Part shown: positions 18,610 through 27,537 of the stretch, in pieces
How the letters are laid out: every line of letters starts with the position of its first letter
How positions within the stretch are numbered: the stretch's first letter is position 1
NCBI RefSeq assembly: GCF_010548275.1
Contig: NZ_JAAGLT010000003.1
Location: 372,001-436,000 of the forward strand
Direction: 5' to 3'
Length of the DNA stretch: 64,000 nt
Source of the DNA: Streptomyces sp. SID12488
GTDB lineage: Bacteria; Actinomycetota; Actinomycetes; Streptomycetales; Streptomycetaceae
Notes under the pieces: generated by a model
Databases searched by the model: none
The model's input: only the letters and a program-made list of their open reading frames with translations
What the model was told of the DNA's origin: nothing
Made by a program: the position numbers and the translations under genes

Positions 18610-19415
18610 GCCAGACCGTCGACCGCGCGCTGAGCATCCTGCCGTTGCTCGCCGAGGGCCCCGCCGACCTCGGCCGGGTCGCCGACCGGCTCGGCGTCCA
18701 CAAGTCCACCGCCCTGAGGCTGCTGCGCACCCTGCACGAGCACGGACTCGTCTACCGCCAGTCCGACCAGCGCTACCGCCTCGGCGCCCGCCTCTTCGCG
18801 CTCGCCCAGGAAGCCGTCGAGAACCTCGACATCCGGGAGATCGCCCACCCCCACCTCGTACGCCTCAACGAGCAGTGCGGGCACACCGTCCACCTCGCCG
18901 TGCACGAGGAGGGCGAGGTCCTCTACATCGACAAGGTCGAGAGCCGCTACCCGGTGCGCATGTACTCGCGGATCGGCAAGCCCGTCGCGATCACCGTCGC
19001 CGCCGTCGCCAAGCTGCTCCTCGCCGATCTGCCCGAGCCCGAGCGGCGTGCCGTCGCCGACAAGCTCGACTACCCCATGTACACCTCCCGCTCCACCCCC
19101 AACGCCCCCGCTTTCCTAAGGGAGTTGGAGAAGGTGCGCGAGCAGGGCTGGGCCACCGACCTCGGCGGTCACGAGGAGTCCATCAACTGCGTCGCGGCCC
19201 CCATCAGCGGTACCGACGGACGCGTGGTCGCCGCCATGTCCGTCTCCGCCCCCAACGTCGTCGTCACCGCCGACGAACTCCTCACCCTGCTCCCGCTGGT
19301 ACGCCGTACGGCGGATGCCATCAGTGGTGAGTACTCCGGCAAGACCCCCACCCCCACCGTCACGCCCGCATCCACGCCCACGCCCAGGCCCATGCCCACG
19401 AAGGACAACGGTTGA
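18606..19415 (+). CDS. IclR family transcriptional regulator
   Basis: A 269-residue regulator: winged helix at residues about 1-65 (LGRVADRLGVHKSTALRLLR) and a GAF-like effector domain to about residue 245 (YIDKVESRYPVRMYSRIGK, INCVAAPISGTDGRVVAAMS). The C-terminus carries a Pro/Thr-rich tail of about 22 residues (TPTPTVTPASTPTPRP), unusual for the family. Its ATG overlaps the kinase stop and its TGA overlaps the RidA ATG. It most likely controls both divergent operons through the TTGC repeats at 17441-17476. Confidence 0.92.
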   Translation: MSQTVDRALSILPLLAEGPADLGRVADRLGVHKSTALRLLRTLHEHGLVYRQSDQRYRLGARLFALAQEAVENLDIREIAHPHLVRLNEQCGHTVHLAVHEEGEVLYIDKVESRYPVRMYSRIGKPVAITVAAVAKLLLADLPEPERRAVADKLDYPMYTSRSTPNAPAFLRELEKVREQGWATDLGGHEESINCVAAPISGTDGRVVAAMSVSAPNVVVTADELLTLLPLVRRTADAISGEYSGKTPTPTVTPASTPTPRPMPTKDNG

Positions 19416-19828
19416 TGACAGACAAGATCGCTCTCGTCCCCAAGACCCACACCGCCCCGCCCGCCAGGTTCTCCCACGGCGTGAAGAAGGGGAACATCCT
19501 CCAGGTCGCCGGTCAGGTCGGCTTCCTGCCCGCCGTCGAGGGGCAGCCCCCCACGCCCGCCGGCCCGACCCTGGCCGAGCAGACCCTCCAGACCCTCGCC
19601 AACGTCAAGGCCATCCTGGAGGAGGGCGGCGCGAGCTGGGACGACGTGATGATGATCCGCGTCTACCTCACGGACGTCGACCACTTCGCCGAGATGAACG
19701 GCATCTACAACACCTACTTCGCGGAGCAGAACCTCACCGCACCCCCGGCCGCCCGCACCACGGTGTACGTGGGCCTCCCCGCGGGGCTCCTGATCGAGAT
19801 CGACGCGCTGGCGGTACTGGACAACTGA
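19415..19828 (+). CDS. ridA: RidA family reactive enamine/imine deaminase
   Basis: A 137-residue RidA/YjgF protein. It has the family core (VAGQVGFLP, ILEEGGASWDDVMMIRVYL) and the active-site arginine in ARTTVYVGLP with the closing LLIEIDALAVL. RidA hydrolyses reactive enamine/imine products of PLP enzymes. It is the last gene of the kinase-IclR-RidA operon, coupled by TGATG at 19413-19417, and lies opposite a PLP D-amino-acid deaminase that would generate such intermediates. Confidence 0.93.
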   Translation: MTDKIALVPKTHTAPPARFSHGVKKGNILQVAGQVGFLPAVEGQPPTPAGPTLAEQTLQTLANVKAILEEGGASWDDVMMIRVYLTDVDHFAEMNGIYNTYFAEQNLTAPPAARTTVYVGLPAGLLIEIDALAVLDN

Positions 19829-20010
19829 GTCCCACCCCCGTGTCCCTCAGGGCACCGGGCCGTGTCCGATCTCCGTGGTGCCGCGCGGCGCCCAGGGCTC
19901 GGCGACGGGGTTCGGCGACAGGTTCGCGATGGCGGCCGTACCGAGCCTGTTCGTGCAGATCGCGTGATCTCTCCGGATCTCTGGGGCCCCTGCTGTCCCA
20001 TGACACAGCA

Positions 20011-20595
20011 ATGTCCGCCATACTTTCGCCTGTGGAGCAGCGCATAGGTTCGAGCAGCAAGCCCCTGAAAACCGCCGCGATCGACCCTGCGGCCATCCCC
20101 GGGCTCACTTCACCCGTGCCGGCCGAGCCGGAGGACGGGGTTCCGGCCCCGGTGGAGGAAGCCGCAGTGGAGGAGGTCACCCCGGAAGAGGCCACCCCGG
20201 CGCCGGACGGGGAAGCGGAGGCAGAGGTGGAGACCCCCGAGGTCGATGGCCCCGTCTTCGAGGCGTCCGACCGCCGGGCGAAGATCATCGCCGACCACAG
20301 TGGCGTACGGCTCTACCTGGACGACCAGGAGTGCGAGTTCCGCTGGGACGAGATCGGGGCCGTGGAGACGGAGACGTCCCGATTCGGCAAGCGGCTCACG
20401 GTGACGGTCCACACTCCGGACCGCCGCTGGTACCCGGTCGAGATCGAGGCGAAGGCGAAGTCCCAGCACCAGGAGTGGGAAACGGAGCTGGACGCGGTCC
20501 TGGACGCCTACTTCGAGGACGCCGACGAATCCGATGGCGCCGACGCATCCGAGGACGCCGACGCATCCGAGGTCGAGGAGAAGAGCGCCCCTTAA
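20011..20595 (+). CDS. Acidic conserved protein with C-terminal beta domain
   Basis: About 194 residues: a low-complexity acidic, Pro/Ala/Glu-rich segment (roughly 30-80), then a folded domain from about residue 85 (AKIIADHSGVRLYLDDQE, WDEIGAVETETSRFGKRLTV, DRRWYPVEIEAKAKSQHQEW), then an Asp/Ser-rich tail made of 'DAS-ED' repeats. The folded part looks like a small PH-like beta domain, but I cannot name it. No strong ribosome site is seen; GTG 20031 is an alternative start. The stop codon lies within an interspersed repeat hairpin, so the C-terminus is repeat-derived. Confidence 0.7.
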   Translation: MSAILSPVEQRIGSSSKPLKTAAIDPAAIPGLTSPVPAEPEDGVPAPVEEAAVEEVTPEEATPAPDGEAEAEVETPEVDGPVFEASDRRAKIIADHSGVRLYLDDQECEFRWDEIGAVETETSRFGKRLTVTVHTPDRRWYPVEIEAKAKSQHQEWETELDAVLDAYFEDADESDGADASEDADASEVEEKSAP

Positions 20596-20625
20596 AGGGC
20601 GCGGGGAACTGCGCGGCCGGCCACA
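20585..20625. repeat. Interspersed repeat copy C
   Basis: A GCGCCC/GGGCGC hairpin (20585-20602) runs into GCGCGGGGAACTGCGCGGCC and GGCCACAGACAGCGG. It lies between a plus-strand gene, whose TAA stop is inside the loop, and the convergent M14 carboxypeptidase gene, so it probably serves as terminator for one or both. Confidence 0.78.
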
Positions 20626-20669
20626 GACAGCGGGCCACGCAGCTCCCCACTACCTACCTCAGATGTTCA

Positions 20670-22031
20670 TCAGGAGCAGTACTGCGCCTGCTTCCCGATG
20701 GACCGGTACATGCAGTCGGAGTTCTCCAGCAGCTGCAGCACCGCGTCCCGGTTACGGGCCGTCTCCCGGTCGATCACCTCGTCGGGCGGATAGAAACCGC
20801 CACCGGAGCTGGACGCCGGATACATCTCGAAGGTGTACGAGAAGATCTTCTGACTGCCCCAGAGGTAGTCGTCGATCGAGCCGTCCGTGATGTAGAGGTC
20901 GCTCGACTGCTCGGGCGTGTAGCCGTTGCTGGCGGCCATCTTCCCGCCGACCGTGGCGAAGGCGTCCCGGTCGTCCTGGGTCATGCCCGTCGTGGTGTTG
21001 GCGGTCGTGTACCCGAAGGGCCACAGCACCAGTTCGCTGTACGTGTGGAAGTCGATGCCCGTCTTGATCTGCTGGACGCCGCCGACGACCCGGGTGCGGA
21101 CGAAGTTCGCGACCACCTTGACCTCGGGCGCGGACTCGGCGGCCGTACCGCGGTATGTCTCGGACGAGGTCGAGCCGGAGGAACCGCCGCAGCAGCCGAA
21201 GCGGTAGTCCCAGTTGCGGTTGAGGTCCGTGCCGACGTTCGACGAACCGCTGTTGGGCTGACGGTTCTTGCGCCACGAACGGTATGAACCGGTCGCGATG
21301 TCGTACTCGCCGCCGTCCGGGTTGAGGTCCGGGATGATCCAGATCTCACGGGAGTCGATCATCGACTTGACCCGCGAGTCGGTGGCGTAGGTGGACGTCA
21401 GGTTGCGCAGCAGGTAGAGCGCCATCTCGACAGTGAGATGCTCACGGGCGTGCTGGTGGTGGGTGAACAGCACCTCGGGCTCGGCCTCGTCGGTGCCGAC
21501 GTTGTCGCTGAGCTTGATGGCGACGATGTTCCGGCCCGAGTACGAGGTACCGATGACCCGCTGACTGGCGATGGAGGAGTTGGCCGAGACGAGGGAGTTG
21601 ATCTCCGAGGTCATCTCGGCGTAGTTGTGATAGCGGGAGTCGGCTGTGGGGAAGTCGAGCAGCCGTACGTCGTCGGCGCTGCTGGAGCGGTCCGGGGCCG
21701 AGCCCAACAGGGTGATCTCGTAGCCGCGTTGGGCCAGTTTCCTGGCCTGCTCGGCGCGGCCGGAGACGACGACCCTCTCCTCGTCGGCCTCGTCCACGGT
21801 CACACCCGACGCCATGATGTCGGTGCGGACGTCGGACGTGGAGTTCGCGAAGTTGATCTCGTACTGGCGGATGTCGTCGGCCGAGGCCGCCGGGCGCTTG
21901 CCGCTGGTCGCGGTGGCGTTGTCGGGTGTCGTGGAGGTGAGGCCGACGGCGAGGGCGAGCGACAGCAGGCCGACAGCGGCGGCGGACCGTCTGCCGCTGC
22001 GGGCACCTTGGCCTCGTGTGCGAAGTCGCAT
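20670..22031 (-). CDS. Secreted zinc carboxypeptidase, peptidase M14 family
   Basis: A 453-residue exported metallocarboxypeptidase. A signal peptide ([18 protein letters not shown]) precedes a pro-region; the catalytic domain starts near residue 125. Zinc ligands His194 and Glu197 lie in [16 protein letters not shown], the third histidine is in [15 protein letters not shown], substrate arginine region in [13 protein letters not shown], and the catalytic glutamate in [12 protein letters not shown]. The whole resembles carboxypeptidase T-type enzymes. ATG 22031 follows AGGAGA closely; an upstream in-frame extension has no signal peptide. It is monocistronic and divergent from the Nramp-like gene. 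Confidence 0.92.
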   Translation of the reverse strand: MRLRTRGQGARSGRRSAAAVGLLSLALAVGLTSTTPDNATATSGKRPAASADDIRQYEINFANSTSDVRTDIMASGVTVDEADEERVVVSGRAEQARKLAQRGYEITLLGSAPDRSSSADDVRLLDFPTADSRYHNYAEMTSEINSLVSANSSIASQRVIGTSYSGRNIVAIKLSDNVGTDEAEPEVLFTHHQHAREHLTVEMALYLLRNLTSTYATDSRVKSMIDSREIWIIPDLNPDGGEYDIATGSYRSWRKNRQPNSGSSNVGTDLNRNWDYRFGCCGGSSGSTSSETYRGTAAESAPEVKVVANFVRTRVVGGVQQIKTGIDFHTYSELVLWPFGYTTANTTTGMTQDDRDAFATVGGKMAASNGYTPEQSSDLYITDGSIDDYLWGSQKIFSYTFEMYPASSSGGGFYPPDEVIDRETARNRDAVLQLLENSDCMYRSIGKQAQYCS

Positions 22032-22254
22032 GAAGTCTCCTGATTTCTCCGGGAGTTCCGGGATCTCCGGAAGCTGGGGAGTGGAGCGGGGGGTGGTTCT
22101 TCGGTGCGACGGACTGGTGCGGGGTGTGGCGCCATCGTGCGGCCATGACATGGGCAGGTCAAGAGTGCCTGGCGGGGCGATGGCGTGAACCGATGGCGTG
22201 AACCGACTGACGCCCTCTTGTGCACCCCCGCCTCTTTGCGCTTTCTTTACGCAC

Positions 22255-23580
22255 ATGGCGGACACCACAGGGAACACCACGGAAACAGGGGCCACGGACG
22301 CCCCAGGGCCCAACTCAACTCCCCGTAAGTCCAGTTGGAAGTACATCGGCCCGGGGATCGTCGTCGCGGCGACCGGCGTCGGCGCCGGCGACCTGGTGGC
22401 GACACTCATCGCCGGCAGCAACTTCGGCTACACCCTCCTGTGGGCCGCCGTACTCGGCTGCCTGGTCAAGATCTCCCTCGCCGAGGCGGCCGGCCGCTGG
22501 CACCTCGCCACCGGCCGCACCCTCTTCGACGGCTGGGCGAGCCTCGGTCGCTGGACGACGTACTTCTTCGTCGCGTACGTCGTGATCTGGGGCTTCGTCT
22601 ACGGCGCGGCGGCGATGTCGTCGAGCGCGCTGCCGCTCCAGGCACTGTTCCCGGACGTCATGGACCTCAAGGCATGGGCGATCCTGTGCGGGTTGTCGGG
22701 CCTGGTCTTCGTCTGGTTCAACAAGTACGAGGTCTTCGAGAAGGTCATGACCGTGCTGGTGGGCGTGATGTTCGTCGTCACGGTCTATCTGGCGATCCGG
22801 GTCACCCCGAACCTCGGGGACGCCTTCGCCGGCCTGCTGCCCGTCCTCCCCGACGAGAAGGACTCGATCCTCAACACGCTGGGCCTGGTCGGCGGCGTGG
22901 GCGGCACCATCACCCTCGCGGCGTACGGCTATTGGGTCAACGCGAAGGGCTGGACCAACACCGGCTGGATGAAGGTGATGCGCCTCGACAACCGCGTCGC
23001 GTACGTGACGACGGGCATCTTCGTGGTGGCGATGCTGTTCGTGGGCGCGGAGTTGCTGCATTCGGCCAATGTGTCGATCGCGAGCGGCGACAAGGGCCTG
23101 ATCCAGCTGAGCGACATCCTGGAGGACAAGTACGGCACGGCGACCGCGAAGTTCTTCCTGATCGGCTTCTTCGCCACCTCCTACACGTCACTGATCGGCG
23201 TCTGGCACGGCGTGAGCCTGATGTTCGCGGACTTCGTGGAACGCTTCCGCGGAACCCGGACGACGGGCGAGGAGGTCGCCTCGGGCACCCGCCAGCGGTC
23301 GTGGCCGTTCCGCGCGTACCTGCTGTGGCTGACCTTCCCGCCCATCGTCCTGCTCTTCCAGGGCCAGCCCTTCCGCCTGATCATCCTGTACGGCGTCCTC
23401 GGCGCGGCCTTCCTCCCCTTCCTGGCCGGCACCCTGCTGGTCCTGCTCAACTCCTCCCGCACACCCGCCGAATGGCGCAACCGGCTGCTGAGCAACGCGA
23501 TGCTGGTGATCGCGGGCCTGCTGTTCCTGGTGCTGTGCGTGAAGCAGATCTGGGACCAGCCGTGGTCGGAGTTCTTCTGA
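22255..23580 (+). CDS. Divergent Nramp-family transporter
   Basis: A 441-residue polytopic membrane protein with about eleven helices, related to Nramp metal transporters by overall pattern and the opening [20 protein letters not shown]. The metal-binding signatures are not canonical: helix 1 has GAGD where MntH proteins have DPGN, and helix 6 ([20 protein letters not shown]) lacks the Met-Pro-His motif. Mn2+/Fe2+ transport should therefore not be assumed. ATG 22255 is chosen because the preceding 19 in-frame codons add an unlikely cysteine-containing leader. It is convergent with the anti-sigma gene. Confidence 0.8.
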   Translation: MADTTGNTTETGATDAPGPNSTPRKSSWKYIGPGIVVAATGVGAGDLVATLIAGSNFGYTLLWAAVLGCLVKISLAEAAGRWHLATGRTLFDGWASLGRWTTYFFVAYVVIWGFVYGAAAMSSSALPLQALFPDVMDLKAWAILCGLSGLVFVWFNKYEVFEKVMTVLVGVMFVVTVYLAIRVTPNLGDAFAGLLPVLPDEKDSILNTLGLVGGVGGTITLAAYGYWVNAKGWTNTGWMKVMRLDNRVAYVTTGIFVVAMLFVGAELLHSANVSIASGDKGLIQLSDILEDKYGTATAKFFLIGFFATSYTSLIGVWHGVSLMFADFVERFRGTRTTGEEVASGTRQRSWPFRAYLLWLTFPPIVLLFQGQPFRLIILYGVLGAAFLPFLAGTLLVLLNSSRTPAEWRNRLLSNAMLVIAGLLFLVLCVKQIWDQPWSEFF

Positions 23581-23640
23581 GCCCCCTTGCGCATTCAGTC
23601 CAATCAGTCCATTCAGTGCCCAGAGCCCTTTGGCGCAGGC

Positions 23641-24966
23641 TCAGTTGGGGGGCGGGGGCTGCAGACCCTGCCACTTCGAGTCGGTGGCGATCGCCTTGAG
23701 CTGGTCGAGGGTCAGGGCGGGATTCTCCCGGGTCGGGCCGGTGATCTGGCTGGCGGAGTTGAAGGCGCTGACGGCCACCCGCAGACCGTCGGGCCAGATG
23801 GCGTCGGCGGTCCGCATGACGAGCCCCAGCCCCTTGTCGTCGCCGACTCCCTGACGGACGGCGACCTTGATCCCGTCGGGCAGGGTCACGGCGCCCGAGC
23901 CCTCGCCGAAGAGCTCGCCCTCGACGTCGCTCATGTTGGGCTGCACATTGATCTGGACGAAGCTCTTGCCCTCGCCGTCGTCGACGACGACATAGCCGTA
24001 CTCGGTCTCATCGGTGTCCTCGGCGCTCTTGCCGACCACGCTGAGGCCCTTCGGGAGCAGACCGGTGAGTGTCGTCAGGATGGTGGCGCTGTCGACTCCG
24101 GAAGGCCGGCTGGACGCCGACGGGGTCGACGGGGTCGACGAGACCGAGGGGGTCCCCGTAGCGCCGGCCGCGGGAATGGCGTTGACGGCCCTGAGCCACG
24201 CCGGGGCGGTGACGAAGGCCTTCAACTGGCTGCTGGACAGAGGCGGTTCGGGACGACTGACGGGCTTGCCCCGCTCGGCGGCGGCATTCCACTCACGCAA
24301 CGACACATGCTCCCCGTCGGGCGTGACGAGGTCCGCCGTCCACAGCTTCGTGCCGACGGGACTGTCCGAGTGCTCGTACCCCTTGAGGATCCTGAGCACC
24401 GCACCGCCGGTCAGCGTGCTCCTCGCGCAGTCGTCGTACTGGACGAACGCCGGGTCCGGGCACTCGGTCACCTCCCGGGTCGGCACGCTCCCCGGCTCCA
24501 GCCGGTCGAGGCCGACGGAGAGAGCCGCGGCGCCCTTCCCGTCGTCGAACACGGCATACGCGTGCGGACCCAGCTCCGAGTCCGTGCCACGCGCCGACTC
24601 CTCGCTGAGCGCACCCTCCGGCAACAACTCCTTGAGGGTGCCGAGCAGTTGGGCGCCGGAGACGGGGGGCGGGGTGGCGGTACCGGTGGCGTCACCGGGC
24701 CCGACCGTGGTCCCGCCGGACCCCACGTTCCGCTGTCCGGTCCCGTCGCCGCCCCAGGGCGCGACCAGCGCGCCGACCACCCCCACCAACGCGATCGCGG
24801 CGGCGCCGCTCACGACAGCGGTCCGGCGGCGCATTCGGAGCCGACGCCCGCGGCTCTCACCACCGGCGACGAGGGCGGCCCGATCGGCGTCGAAGGCACC
24901 GCCGGCGTTGCGCAGGGCGGCGCCGAGCCGGTCCTCGAACCGGTCGTCACGATGTTCAACGGACAT
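23641..24966 (-). CDS. Single-pass membrane protein, probable anti-sigma partner of the SigE-family factor
   Basis: A 441-residue type II membrane protein: about 48 cytoplasmic residues (DDRFEDRLGAALRNAGGAF), one helix (TAVVSGAAAIALVGVVGALV), then a large Ser/Thr/Pro-linked extracytoplasmic part containing two related modules. Module 1 begins QLLGTLKELLPEGALSEES; module 2 begins ILTTLTGLLPKGLSVVGKS. Each ends near a 'SQLKAFVT / DQLKAIATD' segment, indicating internal duplication. It lies 105 bases downstream of the sigma gene, as is usual for membrane anti-sigma proteins in Streptomyces. Anti-sigma function is inferred from context. Confidence 0.75.
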   Translation of the reverse strand: MSVEHRDDRFEDRLGAALRNAGGAFDADRAALVAGGESRGRRLRMRRRTAVVSGAAAIALVGVVGALVAPWGGDGTGQRNVGSGGTTVGPGDATGTATPPPVSGAQLLGTLKELLPEGALSEESARGTDSELGPHAYAVFDDGKGAAALSVGLDRLEPGSVPTREVTECPDPAFVQYDDCARSTLTGGAVLRILKGYEHSDSPVGTKLWTADLVTPDGEHVSLREWNAAAERGKPVSRPEPPLSSSQLKAFVTAPAWLRAVNAIPAAGATGTPSVSSTPSTPSASSRPSGVDSATILTTLTGLLPKGLSVVGKSAEDTDETEYGYVVVDDGEGKSFVQINVQPNMSDVEGELFGEGSGAVTLPDGIKVAVRQGVGDDKGLGLVMRTADAIWPDGLRVAVSAFNSASQITGPTRENPALTLDQLKAIATDSKWQGLQPPPPN

Positions 24967-25071
24967 GGGGAACCACCACTTCTGCTGTGTACGGGAATTG
25001 TGTACCGGGACGGGGAGGAGAGGGGTGGGGAGGAGAAGAGAGGGGTGGGGTGGGGGGAAGGGACGCGGATG

Positions 25072-25584
25072 TCAGCGGACCGCGTACTCGCCGATTTCCT
25101 CGCCGAGGAGGATGCGCAACCGGGCGAGTGCGCGGACGCAACGGGTGCGTACGGCGGCCGAGCTGACGTTCATCGCACGCGCCGTCTCCTCGATGGACCG
25201 GTCCTCCCAGTACCGCAGAACGACCACCGCCCGGTCCTTGGGCGGGAGTTGGGCGAGTGCTTCGACGAGGGTGAGCCGCATGGTCACGTCGGCTCCGGCG
25301 GAGGGGACGGGCATCTCGGGCAGCACGTCGGTGGCCCGCTCGGAACTGCTGCGGCGTCGCTGATGCGTGAGAAAGGCACGGGTGAGCACGGTCTGCGCGT
25401 ACCCCGCAGGGTTGTTGGCCCGGGAGACGCGCCCCCAGTTGACGTACAACCGCCCGAGGGTCTCCTGCACCAGGTCCTCGGCGAGGTATGTGTCCCCGGC
25501 GGTGAGCAGACACGCGGAGCGGTACAGATGCCCCGCGCGCGCCACCGCGAACTCCGCGTACTCGTCCGCGCGGACCTTTCTCAT
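25072..25584 (-). CDS. SigE-family ECF RNA polymerase sigma factor
   Basis: A 170-residue ECF sigma factor. Region 2 is EFAVARAGHLYRSACLLTAG with DLVQETLGRLYVNWGRV; region 4 is ALAQLPPKDRAVVVLRYWED followed by the helix-turn-helix SIEETARAMNVSSAAVRTR. This is the Streptomyces 'SigE family' subtype common next to large membrane proteins. ATG 25584 follows GGGGGAA; an upstream ATG (25638) would add an unlikely leader. It probably forms a signalling pair with the adjacent membrane protein. Confidence 0.93.
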   Translation of the reverse strand: MRKVRADEYAEFAVARAGHLYRSACLLTAGDTYLAEDLVQETLGRLYVNWGRVSRANNPAGYAQTVLTRAFLTHQRRRSSSERATDVLPEMPVPSAGADVTMRLTLVEALAQLPPKDRAVVVLRYWEDRSIEETARAMNVSSAAVRTRCVRALARLRILLGEEIGEYAVR

Positions 25585-25702
25585 ACGTTTCCCCCGTTGC
25601 GTGCTCGCGCCCAGGTCGTGGGCGCGTGGTCTGTACACACCTCATTGACGCGATGGGCAGGGGGAAATGTTGCAGGGAAACCTTGGAGAGTCTCAGCGAG
25701 CC

Positions 25703-25894
25703 TCAGAGGAGGTGGTCGGCTTTCCCCGCCTTGATCTCGAGGATGAGGGTACGGAGGGCTTCACGGGTGTCGGCGAGATAGGTGTCCTCGGCACCGGCAA
25801 CGGCTATGTAGGCGTTGCCGGTGGGGTCGGTGCCTAGGCGGAAGCAGGAGTTTCCCTCGCCGCAGAACGGGTCTTCCCAGGTGATGTCGTGCAT
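25703..25894 (-). CDS. DUF397-like small protein of an XRE/Scr1 pair
   Basis: A 63-residue acidic protein (ITWEDPFCGEGNSCFRLG, IAVAGAEDTYLADTREALRT) similar to DUF397-type proteins that accompany Scr1/DUF5753 regulators throughout Streptomyces, such as whiJ- and abaA-type loci. It starts 11 bases after the XRE gene and is probably translated from the same mRNA. DUF397 proteins are thought to antagonise the partner DNA-binding protein; that role is assumed here. Confidence 0.8.
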   Translation of the reverse strand: MHDITWEDPFCGEGNSCFRLGTDPTGNAYIAVAGAEDTYLADTREALRTLILEIKAGKADHLL

Positions 25895-25905
25895 GGATGG
25901 CTCCC

Positions 25906-26757
25906 TCAGAGTTGGTCGGCGATGTCCTGGATGAATTCGCGCGACGCCTCCGGTGACAGGGCGAGGCCCTCCATCCAGTCCAGGTGGGCACGGTACTTCG
26001 CCAACTGGCCTTCTGCGTGGAGGAAATCCGGTCCGTGTGAGTTGTCGATCTGAACGGTGTCGAGCTGAGGAACGGGCCCTTCCGCGTACAGCACCGTCTG
26101 CCCGGCCCCCGGAAATGTCCCGGCGTCGAAGGGAATGACCAGCAACGTCACGTTGTCCTGTTCGGACCTGTTCGCGAGCTGCAAGAGCTGAACTCTGACG
26201 ACGTCCCGGCCGCCGAACTGCATCCGGAGGGCTGCCTCGTGCACGACGGCGACGAACTCGGGCGGATTGCCGCCGTCCAGTACCTGCTGGCGTTCCGCGC
26301 GATGGGCCAGCCGTAGGGCGATCTCATGCTCCGGGAGCGGGGGGAGGACGGCCCGAAAGACCGCGAGCGCGTGGTCGGACGTCTGGAGGAGACCCGGGAT
26401 GTGCACCGTGTACGCCGCTCGCATACGCACGGAGTGTGCCTCCAACTCCGCGATGTCCAGCATCCCCTGGGGAAGGGACCCCCGGTATTTGTCCCACCAG
26501 CCCCGTGCGGCGGGTTGGGCCATCTCTGCCAGAGCTTCGACGTAGGGCTCGTCGTGGCAGCCGCAATTGCAGGCGAGGGTGCGCACACGGTCCGGGCTGA
26601 TGGCACGCACGCCGGACTCGATATGCGAGATCTTGCCTCGATCCACGCCCAGCAATCCGGCGGCGTACTCCCCGGACATGCCCGCTGACGTGCGCATTCT
26701 GCGTACCTCGAACCCCAGTCGCCGCTGGCGTTCCGTGGGCGACGTCCTCGCTGCCAT
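25906..26757 (-). CDS. XRE-type helix-turn-helix regulator with DUF5753 domain (Scr1-like)
   Basis: A 283-residue regulator. Residues about 12-65 are an XRE helix-turn-helix (LGFEVRRMRTSAGMSGEYAA, GVDRGKISHIESGVRAISPD); residues about 100-283 are the DUF5753 domain (QGMLDIAELEAHSVRMRAAY, YTVHIPGLLQTSDHALAVF, ending REFIQDIADQL). Such genes come in triads with DUF397 and an ATPase, exactly as here. It is divergent from the ATPase gene; the 261-base gap holds both promoters. Likely a developmental or antibiotic-related regulator, target unknown. Confidence 0.9.
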   Translation of the reverse strand: MAARTSPTERQRRLGFEVRRMRTSAGMSGEYAAGLLGVDRGKISHIESGVRAISPDRVRTLACNCGCHDEPYVEALAEMAQPAARGWWDKYRGSLPQGMLDIAELEAHSVRMRAAYTVHIPGLLQTSDHALAVFRAVLPPLPEHEIALRLAHRAERQQVLDGGNPPEFVAVVHEAALRMQFGGRDVVRVQLLQLANRSEQDNVTLLVIPFDAGTFPGAGQTVLYAEGPVPQLDTVQIDNSHGPDFLHAEGQLAKYRAHLDWMEGLALSPEASREFIQDIADQL

Positions 26758-27018
26758 GCCGTTCCTTCCGCCGGGTGATCGTCAACAGCTTGCCGCTTGT
26801 TTGTGCGACCCAGCCACGATCGTGCGCAATTTCCACCCAGCGGGGCCAATCTTGGCCCCGCTGTGGCTACATTAGGTAATGCGCACGCTACACACGGCAG
26901 TTGGAAGCGCATCGCGCGAGCCTGCCCGCAGCCTCCTTCCCCGGGAGGGGCGGACTCGCGTCAGGGAGACAGGCCACCGACTGCGATCACGCCCGTACAC
27001 GCACACCAAGGAGCCCCG

Positions 27019-27537
27019 ATGCCAGTCCCCAACTCCCGCTGTCCAGCCGCCCCCACGTTCCCGGCAGACCCAACCCGCCCCACGCCCGAAACCCTCCGGT
27101 ACAGCCTGACTCTCCCGGCGGCACTGGCGAGCCCGGCGATGGCGAGCGCGGCGGCCACGGCGTTCCTGCGTGCCCACGACCTGGCCGACATGCTGGACCC
27201 AGCCCTGCAGGCGGTATCCGAACTCACGGCAACGGCATGCCAGTTCACGGAGTCCATGGACTTCTACCTCGCCCTCCGCTACCGCGCCGCCACGCTCCGG
27301 GTGATCGTCTACGACAGCCACCCCCGCCACACCCAACCGAACCTCGCGGCAGCGTGTGACACCCGCCGCCGAGCCTCCCTGCGGGTGCTGGCCTGCGTAT
27401 GCCGGGCCTGCGAGGGCGACTGGGGCTTCGGCGCGTCCCGAGAACCGGGCGGCGGGACGCGCATGTGGGCGACGCTGCCGCGAGAGACGGCGGCGAAGTA
27501 CGGACAGGAAGGGAACGGGAGTCGGCTCAGCGATTGA
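27019..27537 (+). CDS. ATP-binding (HATPase_c, anti-sigma kinase-like) protein with degenerate N box
   Basis: A 172-residue GHKL-fold protein as found beside Scr1/DUF397 pairs. The N box is degenerate (AVSELTATACQFT, where Asn is normally required), and the G2 region reads GGGTRMWATL, so ATP binding may be impaired. ATG 27019 has AAGGAG five bases upstream. Its last 11 bases overlap the stop end of the convergent secreted-protein gene. Confidence 0.8.
   Translation: MPVPNSRCPAAPTFPADPTRPTPETLRYSLTLPAALASPAMASAAATAFLRAHDLADMLDPALQAVSELTATACQFTESMDFYLALRYRAATLRVIVYDSHPRHTQPNLAAACDTRRRASLRVLACVCRACEGDWGFGASREPGGGTRMWATLPRETAAKYGQEGNGSRLSD

Noticed and set aside
19865..20010. Possible C-terminal gene remnant before the acidic protein gene
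   Set aside because: A frame ending FAMAAVPSLFVQIA looks protein-like but is too short and has no identifiable partner.
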